A stretch of DNA of 64,000 nt, from positions 62,001 to 126,000 of the forward strand of contig JAPEVC010000094.1 of assembly GCA_027946555.1 (NCBI GenBank), written 5' to 3'. This DNA is from Gnomoniopsis sp. IMI 355080. Lineage: Eukaryota; Ascomycota; Sordariomycetes; Diaporthales; Gnomoniaceae. The notes beneath the pieces were generated by a model. The model was not told where the DNA came from. It ran no database searches and was given only the letters and a program-made list of their open reading frames with translations. A program made the translations under genes and the position numbers. This document shows, one piece after another, positions 22,643-31,575 of this stretch (positions are counted from its first letter, which is position 1; each line of letters begins with the position of its first letter).

Positions 22643-23067
22643 GAGGTCTGCTGATTGGGTCAGGAGAGAGGTGGGCGCATTCTCTCCTGGATTGGCGGTA
22701 GAGGAAGGGAAGGCAGGTAGAGCAGTCGTGACATCTTCGAATCTGCGACCATCAAAACGCAACAGTAACTTTTTGCAGGTGGGTCTTGACAGGGATGCGG
22801 TTCGGCGCACAGACCACCTGCTTAGAAGCTGCAGCCAGGTCGAGGTACCAGAGTACCTGGGGCAATCAAGACGCGACTCCACACCAGCTTTCCCGGTTTC
22901 CACGCGCCTGTGAATATTCATTAAACCTTCTGCGTCGCGAACCCCAGATTTCTTGTTCTTGCTCTTCATCAATCATATTTGCTCACATTTCTTTGGAGCA
23001 GACCCGCAACACCTCAATTCCATTATGCCCGTGTTATAACAGTCATCCTGTTACTACTCACATTCTC
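22643..23067. promoter_or_regulatory. Shared divergent promoter, MRPL15-like / RTT109
   Basis: Only 425 bp separate the two ATGs, so the genes must share control DNA. The long upstream reading frame of RTT109 runs through it but lacks conserved sequence before the chosen ATG. Confidence 0.65.
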
Positions 23068-25080
23068 ATGTCAACCATGGCTTCTCCAGCAGCCCTCCCT
23101 TGCTCGCCGCACACCAAGCAGCAGTGCAGCGCCGCGCTTCTCGACAAGCTCACCAATGTGCTTCCCAAGGGCTACAAGTTCACAGTGAACCATCTTTCGA
23201 CTCCTCCTACAAAGACCGATCCTCTTTGTTCTCCCCCACCAGGGGCTCGCCCTGATCGAACCTACCGCGAGTCGCATTTCTTAGCCGTCAGCATCGATGC
23301 GATCGCCAAACCCCGAGACCGATCCACACCGGCGACCCTCCCCTCGTCGCCACTGACCCCCGGCAGCTCAAAAGAAAGCCCCAGACAAGTCCTAGTGCTC
23401 GCGCTCGAGATCTTCATCTTCACAACCGCTTGGTCCACCACTTTCTTTGTCTCCAAGGCTGACTCGACTGGGTACCTACAAATCCTGCACCTCCCCAAGG
23501 GCACACCATCGCCAATTCGCGAGATCAGTTCCGCTTTCATATCCTATCTCGTTGAGGAACGCCGCAGAAACAATGTCCAGACTGTCGTTAGCCTTTTTGC
23601 GCGAGCACAAAACCAATACTTGTTTCCCGGCAGCGTTGAGAATAAAGACAAGCACGTCTTGGACGACCGTGGACTAATAAAATGGTGGTGTCGTGTGCTG
23701 GACTCGGTCATGGAAGGCCAAGGTACACACGAGGATACAATCTTCCGTCCCTCGGACAAAAAGGGCGACTGGGAGAGCAAAAAGGCATACTTGGTGGTCC
23801 CTGGCACCGACACTTACGAGGCACGTGCTTTTCTACCTCGGACACCTAATGCTTCAGCCAACTGGTCTCTCAGCCATCCACTTGAGCGCATCTCACACTT
23901 CGCCAGGGAATATGACTGGGTGCCACCCAGGTGTTTGGTGCCCAAATTCCCTGACGACCCAAAGTCTCGCTTCCGCGATGAGCTGGACCTCGAGGCGTCC
24001 AAGTCGGCACAGTATGAGGAGAAGGGGCTTTGGCGGAGCGTCACGAATATGGACCGGTTCTGGGAGATGATGTCGTTCAGGCAGGAGTGCTCTGGCGGAC
24101 ACATGACAGGATTTCACTGGCTTGTGCTTGAGCCGTATGGCTGGGGTCAAACAAACGAGATCACCTCCCCAGTTGACTCGCTGATCACACCGAACACGTC
24201 GTTTGGCGGATCCGCCATGCTCCCGCCCGTCACACCTCCCCGAAGACGAGACGGCCGCCCAGCATCCACACCCAAGTCGAGCCCTTTGAAAATTGCAAAC
24301 ACGCCCGGGTCGACACAGCAGAGTCCGTCAAAGGATGACTCACCTGCAAAGCCAAAAAGCAAACAGCTCCGGGGACCTATCCATCCGCGTCTCCCGCGCG
24401 TCAAGAAGCATGCTCGAAATTATGTCCCAAACATACCGATTACGACGAGCTACTATTACTGGCCTCCTGAGGGAAGAGGAACCCGCATTGTTGCCGAAAC
24501 CGATTATAAGAGATCGGTGGACTTACTTACAAAGCTGGATTTTGAAACCTTAGAACAGGCTGTGAGGAGCTCGATGAGATGGATCAGCGAAGTTGGAGGG
24601 GGTCAAAAATGGGCGTTGGAAGTTGTTGGCCGCCGGCAGCTTCCTCAAGTCTCGGCCGCACCGGCGATGGGCATCAACAACATGAGTGGCCTTGTGCGTA
24701 AGAAGGAGAAACCAGCTGGTCTGGAGGGCCCCCTTGAAATCACAAAGGCCGGACTTTCGGAACCATCATCATCAGATGTACTGGGAGCGCCTGTCACCTT
24801 GCTTGCGGCTCGGAAGAAGCCAAAGAAAGACGGCGATGAACCCGCTACGAACTCGACATCGCCTTCAGTTACCAATCCAGCCGTAACTGACACCCCTTCT
24901 GGTGTGAATGTCCTTGTGCCGCGCCAGAAACGCAAAGAGTCTCTGCCTAGCGACAGCGAAGAAACGACGAATGGACCCACTCCTGAAGTGCCTGTGAACG
25001 GGGTTGAATCAAGCAATGAGGTACCGGCCGTCAACGTCTTGGATACCGGACTGGTGCGGAAAAAGCCGAAGACCTCATGA
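23068..25080 (+). CDS. RTT109: Histone acetyltransferase Rtt109 (H3-K56/K9/K27)
   Basis: Single exon, 670 aa. The fungus-specific p300-like acetyltransferase Rtt109 acetylates newly made histone H3 with chaperones Asf1 or Vps75, in replication-coupled nucleosome assembly and genome stability. Visible family blocks: LPKGYKFTVNHLSTPPT, RTYRESHFLAVSID, IFTTAWSTTFFVSKADSTGY, FARAQNQYLFPGSVENK, HVLDDRGLIKWWCRVLD (near residue 200), and PPRCLVPKFPDDPKSRFRDE. In the last block D296, D297 and K299 line up with the yeast catalytic Asp pair and the autoacetylated Lys as I remember them (D287/D288/K290). The ATG chosen gives MSTMASPAALPCSP; a second ATG lies three codons later. About 230 residues after the HAT core form a Pro/Ser/Lys-rich tail, longer than the yeast protein. 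Confidence 0.93.
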   Translation: MSTMASPAALPCSPHTKQQCSAALLDKLTNVLPKGYKFTVNHLSTPPTKTDPLCSPPPGARPDRTYRESHFLAVSIDAIAKPRDRSTPATLPSSPLTPGSSKESPRQVLVLALEIFIFTTAWSTTFFVSKADSTGYLQILHLPKGTPSPIREISSAFISYLVEERRRNNVQTVVSLFARAQNQYLFPGSVENKDKHVLDDRGLIKWWCRVLDSVMEGQGTHEDTIFRPSDKKGDWESKKAYLVVPGTDTYEARAFLPRTPNASANWSLSHPLERISHFAREYDWVPPRCLVPKFPDDPKSRFRDELDLEASKSAQYEEKGLWRSVTNMDRFWEMMSFRQECSGGHMTGFHWLVLEPYGWGQTNEITSPVDSLITPNTSFGGSAMLPPVTPPRRRDGRPASTPKSSPLKIANTPGSTQQSPSKDDSPAKPKSKQLRGPIHPRLPRVKKHARNYVPNIPITTSYYYWPPEGRGTRIVAETDYKRSVDLLTKLDFETLEQAVRSSMRWISEVGGGQKWALEVVGRRQLPQVSAAPAMGINNMSGLVRKKEKPAGLEGPLEITKAGLSEPSSSDVLGAPVTLLAARKKPKKDGDEPATNSTSPSVTNPAVTDTPSGVNVLVPRQKRKESLPSDSEETTNGPTPEVPVNGVESSNEVPAVNVLDTGLVRKKPKTS

Positions 25081-25382
25081 ACATTGATTTGATACAAGCA
25101 ATGGTACATAGTATGAAAAAGGGTTATTGAATTCTAGGGAGCGATGGATACCCCGATACGCGGCATAGAGCAGACATTAGGGAAGGCGTTTCGGTTTGGT
25201 GGACATAGATTACGAGATTCACATGGAAAAATAACATTGTTTACAGGCCGAATTATGGCCTCTGACACTCAACATATCCTCGAGACCGTGCTCTTATTTA
25301 TAAGCCTCTATAAGCATTGTAAGCTCCATGGGTATCCTGTTATCGTGCCTTAAGAAGTCATTATGCTCTGCGAATGCGAGTC
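25081..25382. other. Short convergent intergenic segment
   Basis: Holds the 3' ends of RTT109 and RKM4, which converge. No gene seen. Confidence 0.55.
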
Positions 25383-26971
25383 TTACAGCTTCCTCCGCTT
25401 CGCACTCCGGCCATCGCCATCCCTCGCCGCAATTTCCAGAATAGCCAGCTTCTGCCTCACATGCTGGAGTGCCTGCAGCAAAACGCGCTTCTCGCCCATG
25501 CGCACAGACACCGCCATCCTCTTTCTCGGCGACCAGTCATTGTGGTTCAGAGTGGACATTTGGTCCTGATCATACGTCGTGCTGTACTCCCTGCTCCTCT
25601 CCTCGATTGCAGTCGCAATGGCAGAGTAGATGATGCGGTCTCGTGCGGTCTTGTCGGGCACAGCCTCCTCGCGGACTTTCTTCACCACCTTCAACATCTC
25701 CTTGGCCTGCTCCACCAATTCTTCCGGTATGTTCACGCTCATGGTGGGCACCTCCTCTACCCGGCCCTCCGAGTCCGGATCTTTGGCGTCGTACTCAATG
25801 ATAAAGCTCTCCTCCATCTCATCCTCATCAAGCGCGCCCAGAACCTTCTCCCACTCGCCCGCCTTTAGGACACCCCCAAACTGCCCCTTTAGGGCCGCAA
25901 GAATCGACTCCCAGCTCAGATCCACCAAGTTCCATCGCCGATGCCCCGCAGTGACATAGCCATACCGCCTCAGCAACTCGCCGGTACTCAGCGGGCCGTA
26001 GTAATTGAGCACCTCCTCGCCCTTTTTGATCTCTCGCAGCGTCGTCGCAGTGAGCGCATTCTCGCCGTGTTCAATATGCGTATTGAAGCTGGCGTCCGCA
26101 TTCAGCACGTCTGCCATCGCAACCATACCCAGCGTTGACCGACCTTCGCGATCTTCCACCCACCCATCGTCGCCTTCGCCGTCGCCGCCGCCTTCTTCAT
26201 CATCATCGTCGTCGTCCTCTTTCTCCAGGTCAAAAGCGTACGCCATAATCACACTGCCCATGCGGAAGGCGAGCTGGATGAGCTCGTCGTCCGTGAGAGG
26301 TTGTGACTGTGAGCCAGGGGGAAAAAAGACGTCTGCGTGCGCGCGAATGACGGGGAGGATCTTGGTGCGAATCATGGCTTCGGCTTCGTCGCGGCCTACT
26401 TTGGACACGACGGGGCTGGCCTGGAGTTCGGCGAGCTCTGCATCGGTCCAGAACATGGGCGTGTTGAAGTCGGTGGGTCCTTGGGGGAGGATGGCGAGGT
26501 AAGGGGCCCATCTTGAGGCAGGGCCGAGGAGGTGCTCGTGGATGAGGATGAGAATCAGGGTGGTCCAGGAGTCCTGGGACGTGTCTACCTCGGCGGCGGG
26601 GTCGTCGTCGCCATCCATGTCGTGATCTACATCCTGGGGAACGGATGTCTCAAAGACTTGGGGGAGCTGGGAGACGAGCGAGGAGGTCTCTTTGCTGATA
26701 ATGGTAGTGCGCGGGATGGTGAAGAGGACTGTGTCTGCTGGGATATCGGCGGTCGCAACTTGCAAAGGATTTGTTAGAATACGTGAGGTGGGTTTATATC
26801 ATGTTCCTGATGAACAGCAGCAATATTCGGGAGATACTCACGAATTCCACGTCCTGCGCCTCGGCTTCTCAAATCTGCAATCTCAATGTCATTGTGGAAT
26901 GTTGTTCCTGGCTGGCTCTTGAACCAGTTGAGGAATGCATGGGTCCTCGTGAAGAATGGATCGTCACTCAT
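25383..26971 (-). CDS. RKM4: SET-domain ribosomal lysine methyltransferase, Rkm4-like
   Basis: Two exons on minus, 26971-26842 and 26758-25383 (intron 26841-26759, donor GTGAGT), 501 aa, close to the length of yeast Rkm4. Exon 1 holds FLNWFKSQPGTTFHNDIEIA and the GAGRGI turn that starts the split SET domain. After the splice come LFTIPRTTIISKETSSL, the iSET helices (LILILIHEHLLGPASRWAPY), and the SET core NADASFNTHIEHGENALTAT, then GEEVLNYYGPLSTGELLRRY. The last block is the usual N-Y-Y-G-x-L substrate and cofactor motif of this group. A C-terminal Rubis-subs-bind-like helical region follows, ending in a basic RSAKRRKL tail that could act in nuclear targeting. The family methylates 60S ribosomal proteins. 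An acidic Asp/Glu/Gly insert lies near 26170-26225. Confidence 0.88.
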
Positions 26972-29864
26972 GTTCTATGGCTGTGTGGAAATGACAAAGC
27001 CGTGAAATAAGTTTGGTGGACCGTTCTTGGTAGACAGCCTCTGAAGATGACTGCTCACTGCCAGACTGAGAGAGTTTGGTAAGACAAGACGAACTTGCAA
27101 ATTTGAGATGCGGGTCTGCTGACAGGGACAGGGGCGTTTGGCTCTCGCCTCTTGCCGCAGGGGTCTACCAAACCTTAAATCCACGTCCGCGAACAACAAA
27201 TGCATGGACGCCAAATTCTTCCATCATCAGGTGCAGGTGACTAATCTGTCATTCTCATTCTCTTGCTGATGTTGCATTTCCGTCAAGTGTGCTGAGTCAG
27301 CAGTGCGGGCAAGCATCGACTCGATTGCAACTCCGTCTTCGAAGGAAAAAATAGAGAGAGAGAGAGAGAGAAAAAGAAGAGAAAAAGGTCGGCAGGACTG
27401 GTGCAAGAGTTGCGGTGGTGAACGCAAAGTGGAACTTCTTGTCCAAGAGTCGAAGACGGTGTCCGGGTGAGGCGGACTTGGTGCTGTAGAGACAAGTGGT
27501 GACCATGGAAGATGTTCGCTTGATACCTGCATGCCCGTCTTACGGTCTTCAGCCTCTAACAGAGTGAGTTCTTCGAACCCCATATGGACAGCCGCGAGCA
27601 GCTAACTAGTGCGGGCTTATAAGTTACTACTCTATGTTATTGGAGTCGGACGAAAATGTGTTCTGATGATCACTCAACCCAATCTGTACGGTTTTCTGTG
27701 ACAAGACGTGAGTCTCGGAGGCTGGACGTCTTCAGCCACAACTGCTAGTCCTTACAAAAAATCGACCAATCGTCGTTGCATTGTTTCTGGATTGCTGCAG
27801 AGGTCAAATTTGCTTGGCAAGTTTCTGTTTTCTGAATGCCTTTTTTTTTCGTCTTCTTTATTTTTTTTAAGAAAAAAAAAAATCTTTTTCTATACTCGTA
27901 TTGGTCTCGCCACTCCATGGCTCTTCGGGCTCTTGGCAGATCGAGAATTGCTCAGACGGAACGCTGGGAATAGGTCCCGGCGTATTGAATCTTACTGTTT
28001 CCCAATCGTCTCTGCTCGTATACTCTCGGCCAATGTTGTCCCGTGGTGCTTCTTTCTGCCCAGTGACATCAGCTCGGAGACCTAGGCCTGGTCTTTGTGT
28101 GAAAACTTGCAGTCCAACCCTGGAACTTGTGATGTCAAGTAAGGCCAAGGCAGGGCAGCCCCATGCCCTTCGCTGTCGTCTACTGCCACAATTCTCGCTT
28201 CTCCAGGCCAACAAACAATCTTCTCGTTTTGATTTTGTTGAGTATGCAGGGTTCCTTCGAAGCGCGAAGAAGCTTATTAGATAGTCATTTAATAAACAGG
28301 TTCGAGAAAAGGAGATCCATGAACTCTTCCCTTCCAGGAGTTCCTTTCGTTTGTCTTGCACGGTAATAGTTCCTCGCATGGCGGATTCAAATTCCAGTGG
28401 CTCTACAGCTCATTGGCCCTTGTGAGCCTAATGGTTTATCGTTTGAACTGCATCCGACAATCCTGAATAGTTGTAAGCCACAGATCTTCAAGCATACTCG
28501 TCATGTTCTGCCTCTCACTGGATTGCTTCTTTGAAGGTTGTCAACTTTCGAATAACAGTATGACTGGTTGTCTTGAAACAGAAGCTCTGTCCCCACCCAA
28601 TACGGAGGAAGGCCGTCGCAGCTATTATGGTACTCTGCGAACAGGAACATGACTCTGCTCAAACACCCCGGGGCATTACTCGGTTTGACAGGTTCGTGCC
28701 AATAATAGACCAGCTGCTGTAGAAACAAAGCACCACTGCCACTACATGGAATTGAAAGCGTGGCACTGCTTTGCGGGCTATTCCAAGACTCCGAACTTCA
28801 ACAATAGGGAGAAAATGATGATTATCGTTCATCTCCACTATGTAGGTAAGGCAGAATCCAAATTCCACTATTTCGAGAAGGCGCTTTCGCACACGTAGCA
28901 ACGACTGAGTCAATTGCAGAAAGGGGCTCGTTGGTCATAGTGTCTCAGCTTCAACAACACCTACCCTAGGTAACTGCATACCTCAGTACCTAAGGCACGT
29001 AGGTGCAAAGAGTGCCTCCTTTGTTTTTCGGTTCCATTTGTACTGTACAGCATCGTTGGACTTACTTACTAGTCAAACAATTGAGTATTTGTCATCTTTA
29101 CCGAGGCTCTCAATAGAAACCTTTTCTTAATCACTATTGTCTAGATAACCTCCAAATTCACCAACAACACCCTACGCTGGGGCAACGTTGTATTCAAAAC
29201 ATCAAGAAGTGTTCTAGAAAATCGTGCCAGAACGAGCCTAGTTCGGACGGCTGATTGACAGAGTGTTGGGCAGACCGGGGGGTGGCAGTGCAGTAACGGG
29301 CACAGTCGCCGTCGGACTAAATTTAACCGACTTCCAGCGGGTGCTAAAATTACGTGAATGTATGGAGATTCCGACGTCAGCCAAGGCGAGCCCCGGATCT
29401 TGGACGGAAAGTTTCCTAGCCAGATGGGAACCATCTAGGGTGGAAAAGGTTACTTTGTGATTTAAGCATGAGTGCGACCCACAATTAAGGCAGGTGACTG
29501 TTTGGGGATCAACAACAAGAAGTTCGTATTCACCCGCATCGTCTCAACACTCGTAGAACATTTTGCGGAGTGCCGGGGTGACCGGGCCCACTATAGGCGC
29601 TTCCACCTCAGGGGTTGAGCAATGACCAGATGAACTCAGATCGTCATTGTGTGGTTCTGTACCTAAAGTTAGGTAAAGCAAGCAACCATCTCGAATGCTA
29701 CCACCATACTTCTATATAAGCTCCCGTCTGCAGACCTCTTCTCTCGAGAAATAATATCCTTCCATCATCACCATCAGCATCAACAACAATACAATAAACA
29801 ACACTTCAACACCTCTCTCAACACACAACACACCAAACCAACAACCCACCAACCCACCATCAAA
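26972..29864. other. 2.9 kb intergenic region with microsatellites and palindromes
   Basis: No gene I can support. A GA-repeat lies near 27351-27385. A T-rich/A-rich inverted stretch at about 27841-27885 could form an A:T hairpin. A run of CCTAGG/GGTACC-like short palindromes lies at about 28961-29004. Several short frames near 27870-28380 on both strands have no protein-like pattern. The last 150 bp are the promoter of the small secreted protein. Confidence 0.45.
29713..29720 (+). promoter_or_regulatory. TATA box of the small secreted protein gene
   Basis: TATATAAG about 145 bp before the ATG, followed by a CA/TC-rich leader up to CAAAATG. That pattern is typical of strongly expressed fungal genes. 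Confidence 0.55.
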
Positions 29865-30386
29865 ATGCAGTTCACCACCACCATCTTCGCTCTCGCTGCC
29901 GCCATGGGCGTCTCCGCCGACGTTGTCTTCAGCGTCTCTGGCTTCTCTGCCTCCTGCGTTCCTCACAGCTCCCAGTGCATGTAAGTAATTATTGCTTCTT
30001 TCGAACCCGCCCCCCACCCCTCCCCTAATATATAAACTTGAAACGGTGCCTAATTCTCCGGCGTTCTAAATAGCTACGACTTCACCCTGTTCGCGCCTGG
30101 CTCCGGCGAGACTGCCGCCACCGGTGTGGACTGCACCAAGTCTGTTACCAGCGACGGCACCCTGCCCGCTGTCACTGACGGCACTTGCACCGACTCCAGC
30201 CGTACCTTCACCGTCACCAAGAACGCTGATGGAGGCTTGACCTTGACTGCCTCCCAGCCCATCACTCCCAGCTCCGACCAGTCTGGCAGCTACACCATCC
30301 CCGCTTCCGACCTCACCACCAGCACCACTGGCGCCAGCACCCAGCAGGCCTACACTGGCCCCGCTGCTTTCGACCTGTCTGGTTAA
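29865..30386 (+). CDS. Small secreted protein, 142 aa, four Cys (Alt a 1 / elicitor-like)
   Basis: Two exons, 29865-29980 and 30074-30386 (intron 29981-30073, donor GTAAGT). A signal peptide is clear (MQFTTTIFALAAAMGVSA, cleavage near residue 18). The mature part is about 124 residues, with cysteines at C31, C38, C59 and C77 that could form two disulphides, followed by beta-like strands (FTVTKNADGGLTLTAS, SGSYTIPASDL) and a Thr/Ser-rich end. The layout recalls the Alt a 1 / hypersensitive-response-inducing small secreted proteins of plant-associated ascomycetes, but I cannot prove that family by eye. Codon use is strongly biased to C-ending codons, and the promoter has a good TATA box, both suggesting high expression. 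An extracellular role is likely; effector activity is only a guess. Confidence 0.85.
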
Positions 30387-31575
30387 AGCATTTCCGTCTT
30401 GAACGGTTTGTCCTTATGGAAGGACTTTCGTGGCTGTCACGACTTTGACAGCCTGTAATGGGGATGCTTGTATATAATGCGGGGGAAATCGAGGGTTCCA
30501 ATGTAAATAGACGCAGGGACAATTCTTTGTACACATCAAATAGATAATCCAAGCTGCAAACCCGAACATACTCGATGAACTTTTCATGCGACTCGTGGAA
30601 CCTACGAAGCAACTCTCATGCGCCCGCTTGAACCTTCGAGAAGCTGTTACAAACAGCTGTGCAGGACTATTAAGATACCTGGCTTTTCGTGACAACCTAG
30701 TAAGGATTCAAAATTCGCACGAGTCTCTCAGTCCTTGCTTCTGGGTTTTACAAAAAGGAAAATTTTGATTACCATACTTGTCCGCTGAAAGCCAAGATTT
30801 TCCAAGACTTTGAGGAAAGCTGGGCTTCGCAGCCTGGTTGTAATGGCCAGGGGGTGTATATAAATCCCTTCATAGTTCCGACGGGGACAAGTGGCCTTGG
30901 TGGCCCACAAATCTATAAATCTCTCTCTTCATCAATACCAATTACAAAGCATACACCAGAGCAGAACAATTGATTGATTTTACTTGATCATGAGCAATTT
31001 CGATCCACTGGTACGACAGATTGCTGAAGGGTATCTGGTTTGAGGCTGTATTTCGTACAGATATAGTACTCGTTAGAGTACTGAATTTAGGCCTTTTCTG
31101 TACTGTACAAAGGCTTTCGTACAGTGAGCCCCCTACCCTCCACCCTCTTAGGCAATAATTACCTTTCAGAATTATTACCTCTAGGCTGGAAAATTCCTCT
31201 ATCGTGGCCCAGGAATCTGTCATGACCCTAACCCTGATACTACTGCGCAAAACCTCGAAACTATTCAAAGCTAAGCCCAATTGGGAGGGCACCCTTCACT
31301 AAAATCTCACTTTATAAGGCACAGTTTACAAATAATACACATATCCAAATACAGAACACGTGTATTTGGACCTCGTACAGTACGGACCGCATCGCTAGAC
31401 GACCTGCATAGCCCCGCGCATTTCTGATCCCCTCTTCTCTCTTTCCGCATTCCTCGCCGTGTGTGTGCAGCAGCAGTGACTGTCATCAGCGGCGACACAG
31501 TACACCACCTACATCCTATGGATCTATGATATCTAGTGCACGAAGGCTTACAATCAATAAGGTTCCCATTTCAAG
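30387..31575. other. Intergenic between the secreted protein and the NLR relic
   Basis: About 1.2 kb without coding signal. It carries several GTACTGTAC / CGTACAG short palindromes near 31055-31125 and 31370-31385. Confidence 0.45.

Noticed and set aside
27867..28379. 170-codon frame on minus near the A/T hairpin
   Set aside because: Several equally long frames overlap it on the other strand and no protein-like pattern is seen.
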